Notes: generated from the sequence alone by a model not told the origin. A stretch of 64,000 nucleotides of DNA from Phytoseiulus persimilis (GCA_037576195.1 CM075101.1:28768001-28832000), one strand, 5' to 3'; shown: positions 1 through 14,199, counted from the first letter of the stretch. Translations and numbers: made by a program.

Positions 1-225
1 CGTACTACAGCTTGATTTATCATGGGCTTTTTTCTGCTTTCTGTCGGCGAAAACATTATCAGCAACCGAACCCTCCAATGATCGCCGCGATGAGCGCTCG
101 CTTCAATGTCGCCCTCCTCATCATCACCTACATCCAACCAATGACTTTTTTCAGAACTCCCTCCAGTGAGTTCCGACGGCTGCCTCGACCCGGATCGCTG
201 TTCTTCTGCCAGTAACACCGGAAGC

Positions 226-3200
226 ATGGAAGAACAGCGAATTTTCCTGGAGTTCTGCCAACCGTCTCCTGAGCACGGGTCGAGGCAAAGCGTTAGGTTG
301 TTGGAACAGCCGGCTCGCTCAGGACGATCGCTACAGAGCAGTCCAACGCACAGGAGTCCCATTCGAGATCGACGGCGATCTTTGGCCCTGCCTGCAAAGC
401 CAAAGGAAGACCGGCGGCGTTCGCTGGGGACGCCGCGGAGCCGTCGGCGGTCCACTCTTGCGGCAGCAAGTCGCAGATCGTCGGCAATGCCCGGATCGCG
501 CAGCCCAACCGGCCGTCGGAGATCGTCTGCCATAACCGGGTCCCGTAGTCCCAGTGGGCGCCGGAGGTCGTCTGCAATGCCGGGCTCGCGGAGTCCGAGT
601 GGACGCCGGCTACGACGCGATGAGGAAAGTGTTCTGGACTCTTGGGCAGACTATCATCAACAAGTGTCACCGCCAGCGGAAGAAAGCGATCGACAACGGC
701 TGTACAGTACCGGAGGATATCGTTGTCGTTCGTTCTCCACTTCTGGGAACAGTGCAATTTTCTGTTACCAGGGACGCGTTGTGATGCCCGGAGATGAGAG
801 CCGACCAACGTGCTGTCTTCGCAGGGTTCCTACCCATCGTGTCCGTGTTATAGGAGCCGATGGTGTAGGGAAATCGTGCCTTATTCATCAACTCGTAGAG
901 AGTGAGGATCTCTGCTCATATCAAAATATCGGTGAGTCATCACGGAATCGCATCGTTGTATTCATAATCTTCTTCGCATATCCTGACATCTGTGATTGAG
1001 CTTGCCGTCGTTGGAGCTCAAGTGGTTTCCTTCCGGCAATTATGCATCGCCCAGCAGAAACGAGAGTGCCGTTCCGGGAGCGAGCGCCAAGAATCCGCCA
1101 AATCTGTGCTAGTTTGCGGTGCCCTTATGGATATCGAACCACAAAATCAGCTTCTTCAGCAGAAGTGACGACCGTGCCATTGAGACCATCGGAGGAGTCG
1201 AGGGCAAGTACCACGGGACTCGCTCTCGAAGCAGGGATACACCCTGAAATCCCGCAGATAACGAACCCTTCCTTTCCGATTTTCTCTGAGAAGAACGCAT
1301 CAGATGAAGAACTTATCGGGTAATGAAATTATCAGAAAACGAGCTCACCAGATGAACTCGTCAGTAACGGTCTCATCTGACGCGATTTTCTGAAAAGGAA
1401 AGAAAAAGAAAAAAGTTCGTTACCTGCGGGACCCTAGGGTATCCGAAACCAACGTAGATTTCGGGAGAGCTAGGTGGATCGAGGAGTTGTCTGCGTGGCG
1501 CTCGATCGCTGCCGTGTAAACTCTGGGCACACGTTGCTGTGGAGCGGATACCCTATTTGGCACACAATTCTGAAGGCCTTCGGGCTCCGGATCCCCACCG
1601 GTTCTGGGTTGTGAGGTTCACAGCGAGTCTCTGTCGTCTCGCCCCCTTCCCGGACACGCGAGTCGGACTCACACCGACCCGTGGTGCTGTGGTGAAGGAA
1701 GGGCCCAACCTAGCATCGAGGGGGAAGAATGCAAACTGCCATCGGCGCTGCGCATGACCCGAACTCAGCCCCATCGGAACATGGTCACGCGACCTGTCGA
1801 AAGGGCCAGCACTTCGCCTCGGCCAGATCAGATTCCTCCATTCATGGAGACCTCCTCGGGAACAGCGAGTCGCTGATGAGGAGCCCTCCTGGATTACTTT
1901 TCTCAATGCACAATTAGATGGCTTGGAGGTCCCTTGATGAGCTCCTTCGTCTACGAGTGCGCGTCATGCGTCCTACGGTAGGTCTTGGGTTGAATCAAGA
2001 GCTGTCTTACGTCAGTTCACAGTTCAACTCATATTTTGCCCGAGCGCTCATTGCGGATTGGTTCGGGGGAGGATGATCGTGAGAAGACGCCGAGAGATCC
2101 CCATGTAATGACCCTCAACTGAGCCCGTGCTCATTGTGGCAACCAGAAGGATTCTCTTAAAAAATGCCATGGAATTATCCTGCGTCATTCCGAAGTTCTC
2201 CTAGGAGCTCGTTATTCCCGCGTATGTCCACATCGGCGCCGGAATACATTCCTATTGAAATGAAATGCGGTTGGATATCATTGTGCACTGACGGACTCTA
2301 ACGCCTATGGGTTTGCCCGAATCCCAGGATGATCGGGATTCATAGTGAGAGAGGGAAAATCTGGATGTGGTATTCAACGGTGCGCATACAGAACACGAGT
2401 ACAGAGAGCGGAGCTAATAAGATTGAAAGTGCAGCCAAAATACGGAAAAACCGAGATAGACCCGTCTTTTGACTCGAGGAAGCGAGTGCTTCGACGTTAG
2501 ATCCGGTTGAGTCATCGCTTGTTAACTAGAGGAGCACGGCCCTGCGGAGAGGGCTCACTTTGGCTACGGATTTATGAAGCTGGAATGGGCGCTTAGTTTT
2601 TGTCAAGTGTTTGTTCAAGCCTCGGAGGGAAGAGACCGGGGGGAGGATTCCGATATTTGAGCCCGTGTCCGTCAAAGGTTCTATGGCTCTCGGAGCCAAG
2701 AAGAGAATTTGTTTGTCACCAGCAGACCACATTTTTCCCTCGGATTCTTTTGGGAAGTTTCCATGGAATCAGGAGCGGTTCTTCTGTATTCTCCAGCTTG
2801 TCACAGTTAGTTCCCTTGCCTTTGACTTCCCGATCCCCGTATCGCGAGCGAGCTCGATCTGCTTCTCAGAGTTCGAGAACCTTTTGTTGCCTCAAACCTC
2901 CGCAGTTCTCTCGTCCTCTGAGAGAGGCAACCCGCGAGCTTGTGAGGTTTCTGAGACACTTGCTCAAAGACACCTCACCACCTGGAGTGGCGAACAAGGA
3001 AAAATTCCCACGCAATAAAAATTGTTGGTGACGACGACCTGTCACGGCACTAGCCTTTGTGTCTCAGAGATAAGACTGTGTTTCTTCTCGCAGATGTTGG
3101 ATTTACAGCTGTGTACTCAGCGCTGGTGCAATCTATTCAGCTTAAGGTGTTGGTGACTGCGTGTCAAAGAGCACGTCGGGGAGACCCAATACATAACCAG

Positions 3201-6200
3201 AACGGATGGGTTGAGCTTTGCAAATAGTGGAGGACAACTATCGCTCTGACTCCTTTTGAGTGCGTTCAGTGTGGCTCTGCAATCCAACTTGCGGTGTGTG
3301 GTTCAACAGGAGCGGAGACTCGAGTTTCGAGGCCAGCCGGATCTCTGCTAGTGCTCCACTCCGGGCCCCAACGAAACTGGATTCCAATGGGCTAATTGTA
3401 TTGACCATGGGCTCTGCCTTGTCTCGGAATCACTGCATTGGAAGAAATTCTCCCATTGGAACTGATTCTACACTGTAAGGGCTCAAAAATTTCATTCCGA
3501 AAGCATTCACTTCGTTACATCGTTTCCGTCTCTTCCTCGCGGGATTCCTAAGCCGCGGTATCGAAGCAGCTTGACATATGAAGCAAGCTGAAACACTTAT
3601 CTGTGTCCCGCTGAATTCAGAGCCGCATCATGATTAACCGATCAGAGGCGTGCTCGACTCACACAATCCAAAGTTCGACAACAATCCAGAACGTGACTGC
3701 TCTTTGCTGAGATGGTGTGTGTGTGTGTGTGTGAAATATTCTCGTCCATCGATAGTTCTCCGTCTATCGAGCAAAGCTCTTGAATCTCTGAAGCGAGAAT
3801 CTGGAGCAAACGAACTTGCCTCCATCAGGGAGAGAGTTCGATAAGGTCGATTAGGTCAAGGTTTGCGTATCGGAGTATTCAGTGCCACTGCTCAGCGATC
3901 AACAACGCCAACATCCCGCCGGAATTCGCGTTGGGTACGATGCCCGTTTCGTTCAATTGCTCCGAAGATTCAATTTCCAGAATCCTCGGACCATAAGTGA
4001 TCATTTAGTTCATATATCCGGGAGAGCACAGGTGCATCGGGAAGTTGCGTCAAGAGGGGTTGGTCGCCTTGTCTACTGCGTTTCGCGAACGAATAGACCC
4101 AAAGCGCGGGTCCATTCGTCTTATTGGAACCTTGTTGAAGAATAGAGCCGTCTGGAGGAGTCGGATGAGCAGAGCACCAACGGGAATCGACCCGGGTCAG
4201 ATCTGCATTCGGTTGAACCCGTTCCTCCCGGCGAACTATTCTTGGTCAGAGATGCCCCCTTCGTCCAAGTTGAGTTATTCACTCGGAGCTGTAGCTGGAA
4301 AACTGAAAATCGTTCCCATCCTTTTCAGTTACTACCCCAGACTCATCGAGCGACGCTCTGCCCGAACTGCCAAAAACCCGACTCATCTTAGACGATGAAG
4401 AGAGTGAATTGGTTTTCGAGGAGACACACAAAACCGAGGTGATTTTCCCCAGCTATATCCCAGGGATCATCAGAAAGCTACGCATTCAGCCGAGAAAGAT
4501 CTGGAAGCTTCGGCAAAAGTCAGAAAATTTGTGGCCCGCGAAGACATTCAAGACACTTAACTACTTGGTCACAAAGCGCGATCATCCGAAACAGTGCTGA
4601 ACACGGGACCTTTCTGACGGATCTAGACGTCAAGCTTCTAATTTGAGCTAGACACAGACGTCAGTTCCTCTTGAAGGTCACGCCACGGGACCAAGCGACA
4701 GCAAAGCTTCTTACGCTTCTTTAGGCAACGCCGAGATCTTATCGGGGACTAGATAAGATTAGACAAGTGTTCGGTGCAAAAAAGTCTTCTCCATACTGAC
4801 GCACATGGATGATGTTCGACGAAGAGAGCGTTCGTCCTTCCTGCATCGGTGAAACAGGCGATGTAAACGCCTTTTCCGACTCCTATAGAGGAAAAAGTTC
4901 ACGCGACACGACCGCGAGCGCCCGATGAGCGAATTTCGTATTTTGTGGAATCGAACATCCCCCCACCATTAAGACCATGACTCATCGTACGGCGATGGTG
5001 AGAAGAATTTGCGTGTCAACGCGCAGGAAGCACGCGCTCGTCACCGTATCGGATGGTGGCGCTGAAGAGTTACACTGGAATCACCGTTCGCGCATGCTCC
5101 CTGGCAGGGACCAACGTCTACAGTTTCTCATTATCTCATCATGAAGCCTCTTCCATGCATCAAACTGGATCTCGATTCCACGCCCTCTCAGATCTCGGGG
5201 TCATGATTTTGTTCTTGATTCAGATTGAGGTTCTGCTGCAATCGAGTAGATTGACGGAACATCGAACCCGTCTGTCCTCAGCTCTGCGGCTCCTCGAGAG
5301 ATGCAGATGCAAGTCCGAATTCCTGAGCCCCTCGGCCCACTGGGGCACGTTCCCGTTGGCGGGACGAATCGAATGTCCAATGCAGACACGGATGCGGACG
5401 AAACTTGAACTCCGAGTTTGAGAGACGGCTTGGGTTTATTTTGCGGCTGCGGATATGAAAAAAAATCAACTACGGTCTCGAGCCCTTCAGCTCTGCGCGC
5501 CCCAAGTGCGCTACCCATCAGCTTCGTGCCCGGGGCACGTGCCTCTCTGCCCTAGATATGCCACTGAGTGGGCGGGCCATTATCTGTCACGCTTTGTCGA
5601 ACAACTCTGTTCTCCAACTCTCCTCGAAATTCATCACTCCCCAACGTAACATTTCCACAGGTGACTGCACAGGATCTAATCGAAACCGATGCGTTCCTCA
5701 TCGTCTATTCCATGGCCGATGGGGAAAGTTACGAATTCGCTGAATCTATTCTCGGACGCTTGCTTCTACTCTGCACGATCTTGAGGAATCAGAGAAAATC
5801 GTCCTGTGGTTCCACAACGCGCAGATGCGATCAGGATCTTTTTCGAAAAGCGATCATCGTAGTAGCAAACAAAGATGACTTGAACCGCTGCAAGGTTGTC
5901 ACAATCAAAGGTGAGTCCATCTCCGGTTGGAGTGCGGACGAAGTTTCGTATCTCACGACGGATGCTCGGTGTAGAGTAGGCTGCAAGCATCTCATATGTG
6001 GTTTTCAGACGGACGCACACTCGCTGAGCACCATAAATCCAAATACGCAACAATATCAGCGTTCATTGGGCACAAAACGAATCATCTTCTCGTTGGTACA
6101 TTGAGACAGATCCGTCTGATCGAGAACGTGGGGACGCGTCAAACAAAGAAGCGTCCCTCCAACCTTCCGATCATACAACTACCCGAAGGCGATATTCTGG

Positions 6201-6340
6201 ATCCAAACGATCAAAGTATTTCATCTTGCAATTGGATGTGTGGGAATTTCTACGACGTCACTCGGGATTTCTTGTACTCGATGTGGAATAAATGTTTCAT
6301 CAAGAGTCCGAGACAGTGTGAGAACCTCAACGTTCTCTGA
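226..6340 (+). CDS. RGK-family (Rad/Rem/Gem/Kir-like) small GTPase, 4 exons, 461 aa
   Basis: Exons read by eye: 226-931, 4341-4438, 5661-5910, 6009-6340; phases 1, 0 and 1 match at every junction. A basic Ser/Arg-rich N-terminus precedes the G domain. G1 GADGVGKS lies at about residues 210-217. G4 NKDD is at 338-341 and a G5-like TISAFIG near 366-372. The protein ends CENLNVL, matching the C-terminal Cys-x-x-Leu-x-Val-Leu signature of RGK proteins. The 98-nt second exon encodes LDDEESELVF, equivalent to the DGEE strand of the family, and as in other RGKs there is no DxxG switch II. RGK proteins bind calcium-channel beta subunits, calmodulin and 14-3-3 and reduce channel current at the membrane; that role here is by family only. 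The first ATG is 226, but the frame is open upstream to a possible acceptor ending at 154, so an earlier exon may exist. Confidence 0.88.
472..606 (+). repeat. In-frame 45-bp triplication encoding a Ser/Arg repeat
   Basis: Three consecutive 45-nt units (472-516, 517-561, 562-606) encode 15-residue repeats of the form RRSSAMPGSRSPTGR within the N-terminal tail of the RGK GTPase. Each unit has an Arg-Arg-Ser-Ser core typical of basophilic kinase sites. Synonymous differences between units show the duplication is not very recent. Confidence 0.9.
932..4340 (+). other. Long first intron of the RGK gene
   Basis: It begins with a strong donor GTGAGT right after the P-loop exon and ends with a pyrimidine-rich CCCCAG acceptor. 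It holds a short (GT)n run at about 3715-3733 and several chance ORFs with no recognisable domain. I see no other gene in it. The following intron (4439-5660) is also about 1.2 kb and looks empty. Confidence 0.6.
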
Positions 6341-6745
6341 AATTGTGTTCGAGCGGAAAAGCTTGCGCGGAACTACTTCATTGGAGAAACTACGCAACGA
6401 CGAACGCTTGCTCCAGGAAGGGACAGGTCTGATGCACTGCAGTGCGTGCTATCTCAGAACCAGGTATGGTACAAATGAACTTAAGGGATCAGTATTTGCT
6501 TGGAAAGTTTTATAAATGCGGACACTCGAGTCGAAAACTGTAATCACATATATATCTATGAGAATCAGTGAGACTGAACAATGTACAAATTGAAGATTGA
6601 AGAACACGTGAACCCGTTGTCGAACTCTCGGCTACAAATGTTGATGAGAAATCCGTGAGAGTTCAGATGTCCTTGGACATCAGACTATTCACTGTTCGCA
6701 AGACCTCCGTGTGTTGAAACCACAAAGGGTGAACCGGAACATCGA

Positions 6746-6751
6746 AATAAA
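6746..6751 (+). promoter_or_regulatory. Candidate poly(A) signal for the RGK gene
   Basis: AATAAA about 400 nt after the RGK stop codon. Position and sequence are compatible with 3' end formation, but the hexamer alone is weak evidence. Confidence 0.3.
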
Positions 6752-9700
6752 TCCAATGTTTGCTTACTGTGGAGCTATTCATGTCTTCTGAATATTCTTG
6801 CGACAAGAAAACACCCAAAGATAAAACCACGACATCAGGGCGGGTTCATCTCTGCTGGTCTCCTCGAACCCTCGGGAACCTAACGACTAGTACGCAGCAA
6901 GAGCACGCTTAAGTAAAGCGAAACTTTTCAGGGTGTCGGATGACATTGTTTTAAAACTATTCCACGCGTTGTGAGGGGAGGATAATGGTCGAAAATTTCC
7001 CGAGGTCATGGAGTATTGGACCGGCGGGGTGGTGGAAGAGTTTCTGGCCGTGCACGACCCCAGTTGCCGCGAGAAAAATCTAAGACCCATGGCACGATTT
7101 AGCGTTTCCTGTCCTGCTCTGTTTGAGCGTACGGGTTCTGCCTGCCGGAAGCCGACGGAGCGATCCTGAACCGTTGACGGCGGAGACTTGCATTTGCACA
7201 TCCTTGATCCATGTCTATGCTCACCCTTCCATACGTATTGAAGAGATCGCGAGCGAAACGGAGCGTGGTCTCCGACAGCAGCCCAGTTACCTGCGGTGCA
7301 TCCGATCGAGTTATTTTAGGGTGAATGCGGTCTGAAAATCCGTCCGAGGATGGCCAAGGGTTCGTGACTGTTCAGGGAATAACAATGCGCCGAACCCAAG
7401 AGCTGCTTACTCTCTCTGGAAGAACGGGAGGGAGCCGCTCCACAATCCGCTTTGCGCGCGAAATCTGTTTTTTTTTGCCGCGTACCTCTGCGGAAATGTT
7501 GACGAATCGTTTCTCGTTCGCCCAGGTCAAGCATGAGAGTTGTGTTCAACCATCTTTCGAAAGAGGTCAAACGCTTAATGAGGGGGGCTGTGATTGAAAC
7601 ATAAAGAGACCCCGGTTGGCCTTGTTGAGCACTTCGATGACTGACAGGGCCTGGAATAACCGCAGGTCCGCCTCCTTCTATTACGGGGATTTAATGACGA
7701 AACTTCCGGTGGCCTGTGCTCGTAACAATGACTCAGGTGATGACCAGAGTTGGCTCGTGGCTCCACAGCAACGGAACGTGGTTCGAACAGGATTTCCCGG
7801 ACTCGAATTTTCGGGGCAGAGAGTGTAAGTCTCTTCCCTCGAGATGACTTGAATCCGGCTCATGATGGGGTGTATTCGTGTCAATCCCGTGCAGTTATTT
7901 CTGCAGTCACAGGATGAATCTGGGCGCGGAAGGCTCTAATGGTCGTTTCCGTGGTCGACCTCTCCTCCAAAGGTCATCCTCCCCTCAAATGCAAAAGGGA
8001 ACGGCCGTGGCGTCCTCACATTCAGTTAATTCTGATTCAAACTTTCCAAAAAGCAGGACATCTAAGGGTCGCCTTGGGGAGGAGCTCTTTCGGGAAGATA
8101 TCGTCGCAGATGATTCTCGTCGTGTGCACCTGGATTGAACAGACCTGTTCTTGGGAAGGGTAGTTCTCCAGCCTCGCGCATGTAGGATCTGTTCTGTACT
8201 CTCAAGCATCTCACTCCTTTATGAAAAATTCCTGTTGTGTTTTTACCGCCCTCGGCGCACCAACAGAGTGAACTCAGATGTCGAACAGAGGTGTCAAGAA
8301 CTCAGATAGTGGCAGACGTCATCATCAGAGATTAGCTCATTTTCTGCGGACTGAATCATTCGTTCGTCTCCAAAGATATCGGTTTCGCTCATCTTATTGG
8401 ATACACGAGTGGAATGAGGTGATCGGGGGCATCCCAAGCCAGCTCTCATATGTGACACATTCGAAGTAGTTCCGACTCGGACAAATGTAGCATCCAGTTC
8501 GAGGCCGAGCGAGAGAGGCCCGATAGAGGAGTTCCAATTTTACGGGCCACTGGCCCTCAGGCGACCCTTAGGAGCGCAATGAAAACTACCTCACGCTCCC
8601 GTGTGCAGTGGGAACCCTTCACTCTAGGACTGCCGGCAATTTGCTCCATCATAGTGAGCAAAGAAGGAGCCATACTCACTCGAGTACCTGCTCATCTTCC
8701 ACACAGCTGATATTTCGAACTGCCACACGGATTTCGACGAACGCTTCACGCTCCGTGGCCTCTACGTAGAGCTATCGAGTCGCTGATTATCCAAGAAGAA
8801 AGTGAAACCCTCGCCGATGTTGATTCCATCAGGAGCTCACCGATATTTTGGAAGTACCTCAGGGCCTCCGAGCCGCTTACTCAAATCAATATTATCGCAA
8901 ATTTTAATTGAGAGTCTTCCTGCTTTAGCGCAACGAATGTGAGGTTTGGTTCGCCGGGAACGTCCGATTCGAGGACAGAGACCCGGCGAGATCGGTGAGA
9001 GCGTCCCAAGCTCATGGGTCACTCGCGAGTGATGAGGGCTGGAGAATTTAAACGACATTCGGGAGGAGCGACTCAGAGAACTTCCCTTGGGAGGCCACTG
9101 ATGACCCTCACAAGTTCCGATTTTTCTAGGAAATTGACGTCTTCCAGCGTTTCTCACCCGATTCTTCAACATAGAGGAAGGCCTTCGGATGCACGCGGAA
9201 CACAGATTGCAACTTGCGACACCTCCCATAACACGATCCGTCTTGTCAGAACTAAATAGGCCTTCCTTGAGACGGCCGTCCTCATCCCATGGCTTGGAGC
9301 GCAATTGGCGGACGGGTGCACCGTGACGATTCCCTGGCGTTACCTCACTCAGTCTCCCTGCAGCTGCGCGGCGGAGAATACCCAAGTCGCCTGCACCAGC
9401 TGCATGCTGGTGGGGGGGGGGGGTCTGATCGACTCAATGTCCACGAGTCGTTGCAACGTTGCGATTGAGCCTGTACCACGTACACGATGAGGATTCAATT
9501 GGCTTGAGACCGCACTAGGATGGCTCCGATTAAGCTCCTATATGAGCGTTTCATCCAATAACGACGCACAGTAATTGTCCCGCTTTGCTTCTCTTGTCGC
9601 CTCTGAAAATCGGGATCCTTGCAGACAGTTTACTCTTCTCATTGTCGTTTCAAAATTTCTCTAGTTCTGAGTCGAGCGAGAGTTTCGCTTATTCAACTCC

Positions 9701-12700
9701 CGTTTGATTCTTCGGAGCCCGCGACTGAGATGTAAATCACATTATGTTGCACTTGTGTCGGTCGTTCGTTTGCACAAAGACTTCCAAGAGCGATTTTAAT
9801 TCACTTGAAACAAAGCGTTTCTCGTCCCCGAAAACACGTAATCCGTGCAACGCTCGGCCCGAAATGCATTAGCGCAGCTTAGGAGGGAAGCGCTGTCAAA
9901 CGTGTTCGTGTCAGAGTTGCTTCTTCTTTTCCCGTTTTATTCACACTTTTTTCCCCTGGAAATCTCACCTGCGAAGAGGGGCCATCCCACTGTTTCGGCA
10001 TCATCCCAAACTCTGAGCTCGTCGGCGACCGATGAACTCACCGGCTGGTCGTCGTGTCGGGCTTGCATCTTGGCAGTCGCATGATGGCGATGAATGGGAC
10101 CAATCCTATTCATGTATATCAATTCCCAGGTACTGACTTGATTCGACTAAACCCACTGCAGAGGCGCGGAGCTCCATGCGCTTGGGCATCCATCAAGTCA
10201 TGGTGAAAGACATTCTCCGAGGCACAAACGTCTCTATTTGTACCAGAGGTCGTATGGTAGTCCGTCGGTGAACCGCGGCCTCGGATTTACTTTGTAACTT
10301 TCCTTGTGCTGAGTCGTGAACGCTCTGGTAGCAGCGCGAGTTAGTCAATGCACAACGAGATTCCCTATTCTATCCTTATGGTTCTCTGATCTTCAGGAAA
10401 TCGGTCTCGGAATCGATTGGTGTAAACCCATTGATCTTGAGATCTTGCACAGAAAACCTTGCCCTTCAGTTTGCAGGTGACGCAATGGGATCAAACGTTC
10501 AGGGGAGAGCGAGTGGTTTTGAGCAGGTTCCGAAGCTCCGGTCTTCTCATTCGACTCACGAGGGTACTCAAGAACCATTCACCGAGGATTGACAGAATTT
10601 CGGGCTTTGATGCGGGAGTGAGAACACAGGAACAAAAAAGCGGCGGCACGCAGAGTTCCGAGCGGGGGAATATTCAACCTGATAGTTTTGACAGGAGACT
10701 AGCGAGCGACGAGGTTCACGGCCGAGCTTGTGCTGGGAATTCAGATTCTCCGTCAACGGAAGGGTGGTGTTCCCGGACACCATTCATGTTGCTCGGGGGG
10801 AGGGGGCGTAGCGGAGAGCCAAAAGTTCGTCAAGCTCAAAGAGAGACCCACAACACTGGCTTGAGGACAGGAAGGTTACATTGAGCGCTGTCGAGACGCT
10901 CCATCTGGAACCACCGTTGTGTGGTCTCAGAGGGCTAAGGAAGCATTCTTCTTCGAAATAGTAAGTTTCCCCGTTGATCTTTCCCAGAAGCAAACTTTGA
11001 GGCAACAATTGTAAGGTTTGCGAATCGTATAAGACTTCACAAATGGATTTCAGAGCAGGATTTTCTTGGCAGCGATATCTGAAGATGCTCGGTTAGCCGG
11101 AATTGGATGAGTCCACCGGGCTCGTTAGCCAATGACCCGGACACTTGGCGGGATTCTCTAGGTCGCATGATCTTCGGGACGCTGGGAGATGGATGAGCTC
11201 ACGGACGGAGTGGATAGTCCTGACCAGCTCTCAGGAAGTGCCCAAAACAACACAGGAAGCAAAGAGAGCGCTGAACATAACGCAGCTAACGAACATATCG
11301 GGTCCTCGATCTTGATTGCAGGAGTGCCTTCATACGACTTCGAAACTCACGCCGCCGAAGTTGTCACGGCATCGTTGGTCAGACGGTTTATGTGTCCGCG
11401 TGCAAGCATGATGATAACGTTATCTATGTGTAATGATTGATCAGTCGATGTGGAGTAGAGGCGCAAAGCATCAGCCTATTCATATCATGCAGCAAAACCT
11501 GATATCGAATGGTGAATGTTCTCAGAGATCGCCCCGGTCAAAGCTTTGTTCCCGATGGTCTTATTTTCGATAAGTTCACTTGTCGTTCCTAGCCACATAT
11601 TCTCGAGTCGCTTGAGGGTCGCACGATCCGAAACGACCTACTCCCCCCATTTCACTGCTCTGTCGATGCATGATGGCGGGATCCGGTGACGCCTAGCTTG
11701 GGGTCATGGAGTACCGATGGCGGGTTGGATCTTCCGTTCTATAGCTTGTGTGTACACAAATAACGCCCTTCCAAGTAATTGTGAGCATCGATTGACATCA
11801 TCATGATTCATTGAACAACGTCAGTGGGAAGTAGCTCCACCGGCATTCACCTTCCCGGAAATGGAGACTGAGCTACGGGTGTTCGCAGAGGGAGTCTGCT
11901 CACCTCTACTACAAGCGTGCAACGTCATCTCGATCTGAAAGCTCATACCTCACAAATATCAACTCATTAGACATACGGGTTCCTGAGTCATGCCAATGAC
12001 GGTGGGGGATTTACCGAAGTTTTGACCATATTCTATAAAAGTGCTCCAATGAGAGGCGGTCTGGAAGCGATCCCCAGATTTCAACATGTGTATGAATGAG
12101 TCAGGGCTGATAAATCTCGTCAGAAACAACGGAACAGGTCACGACCCTCATCAATGAGTGGCACCGGAGAACACATTCGGAACCCGTACGATTCGAACTC
12201 GTCGCTCGACAGTTTGGCGCAAACGGTGCAGAACCTTCATCGCTCCAGATGATTATCCCGTGCTCAATCCAGGAGTTCCTGAATGTCTTCATGCAGAGCA
12301 CGTATCGGGCGACAGTTTTCAACCAAAGCTTCTCTCCATAGTTTTGGCCGTGCCTGGTTTTCGGAACACAAGCAATCAGAGCTTGTTCTCACGGGACTTC
12401 GGCGGATATGCGCGAAGATCCCCGCCGGGAGAATAGACAGCAAATTGTTACACGCAGACTCGACGGTGTAATTTCACGTTTGTTTGCTGTCAATGGAGAG
12501 CATTCTGGATTAAACTTTCCGCTGGTTCGAGTAGAAATCGCCCTCGCTCGATCAGCCATGTACTGGGGAGCTCGGCAGCACGCAGTCTACCACGAAGAAA
12601 TTCTGATGACCACAAGCGGCCAACAAATACTTGGCTCCTCTAGGCGTCCCGCTTTTCAAGCGCACAACCTAGCTGACGCCTGTTCCGACTAACCTGGGTC

Positions 12701-14199
12701 CAGCCTCGCGAGCAAGACGACCGAATCCGGGACTTCAAGAATGTTTTGAGCAGCTATTGTTTCCTCCCCGGTGAAGCCGAGCGGCTTCGACTTTGTCAGC
12801 ATTACCATAGTTGGGCTTTCGAAAACGAGGCACACTCATCGCGATCCTTCAGCATAAGTCGGCGCCAAAAAACTCGCATTCGTCGATTTCTTCCCTTTTC
12901 TCTAGCCTCCGGTTGATGTGCATGCATTCTGTGAAGCCGTCCGATTCACCGTACGAGATTCTTGCAACTCGCTACGATTTTAAAATGACGCGCGTCGCAA
13001 ACCACGTCTGAGACAGCTGCAAGTGATCGCCTCTTGACGCGCGATCTCAACTAATTAAGAATTTGAGGAATTCTCATGGAGTGGCCCAAAGTGAAGTTCG
13101 ACGCGGAGTATTGGTCGGGAATGTACGATCGTTTCACGCGTGTGTGTCGTGAAATGTCCCCTGCCGTGCCTCTGGAACGTCCGGGTGGGTACTCGTTCCA
13201 ATCCCGATTATATTTCTCGTAGAGCCGATGACTGGGCAGGAGTCAACCAAAAGAACTGCAGGTGGTCAAGAAAAAACTCCTGATCCAGGTTACCGCGAAC
13301 CTTCTCTGTATCGTTTGTTTGAGTAATGGCTCGAGCTGTTGCTGCTCGTACCTTCCGGAGTTTCGCCGTATTGGAGTGAATAATCGGGTGTAGTCGCTCT
13401 CTCGGATTCTGAGTCAGCTTCCGTTACCACTTTCATACATTTCTTCGAAGCACCACATTCAATCCCACTTCCGAAGGGATTCATCAGAGGAGACGCGGAT
13501 TCTGGTGATAAGCTTCCCGCGTTCCCTCATGAAGCGCTCACGATATGCAATATGCTCTCTAAAATCGTGCCACTGGCGAATGATGCGGGAGAACCTCAGA
13601 CGTTCCCGAATAATGAACCGATGCTGTCAGAGCTCGACTGATTTCCGGCTCTGTGCCTCAGTGGCTGTTTGTCCTGCTCTGACACACTTTATGGCGAGAC
13701 AACTAGAGGAGTCTTAATATTGATTCTACCGAACACGACGCTTAGCCGCCTTCAGATATGGCGTAGTTTGCAGAGAGGTTTCATGCCGAGACTTTTGATA
13801 GCTCATGGGGACTCCCCCGATGTTTGGTTGTTGAACGACGCTACTAGTGTTCTCTTCCTCAGTTTGGCATATAGGTTCGGGAGAATTACAAAACCATTCG
13901 TATTTAAACGTATATTACTTATGGAGCAGTCATGCCGAGCGAGGAAGAGCGCCGAATGAAGCTTCATTGCTCTATAGCGTGTGACGACTGCATCATCTGG
14001 CATTGCGCGGATAAGGGCTAACTTGAATGCCAGGCGACCTCTCAGGGGTCCCGCGCGAACGTGTTTCGAGCTCATGGATTTGGCTGACCAGCCCGAATAT
14101 GATACTTCCTGGCATGCAACATCTTCACACGAACAGTGATCATGGTGAGGATTGTCATGAGATATGAGGCGAAGATCTGAGTGACTCCGATCGACAACT
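6752..14199. other. Intergenic stretch, no gene recognised
   Basis: All six frames contain only short ORFs without recognisable domains, splice-consistent exon series or family motifs. One ATG ORF at 11189-11440 has an acidic start (MDELTDGVDSPDQ) but resembles nothing I know. A run of 13 or more G occurs near 9410-9422. I see no RNA gene or transposon ends. Confidence 0.5.

Noticed and set aside
293..808. 171-codon minus-strand ORF
   Set aside because: Antisense shadow of the Ser/Arg-rich first exon of the RGK GTPase.
2600..3031. Two overlapping plus-strand ORFs of 135-143 codons
   Set aside because: Both lie within the RGK intron, in different frames, with no motif and no splice-consistent borders.
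5053..5130. Alternative candidate for the missing RGK switch exon
   Set aside because: It has an acceptor and plausible phase, but the peptide (MVALKSYTGITVRACSLAG) does not resemble the family, whereas 4341-4438 does.
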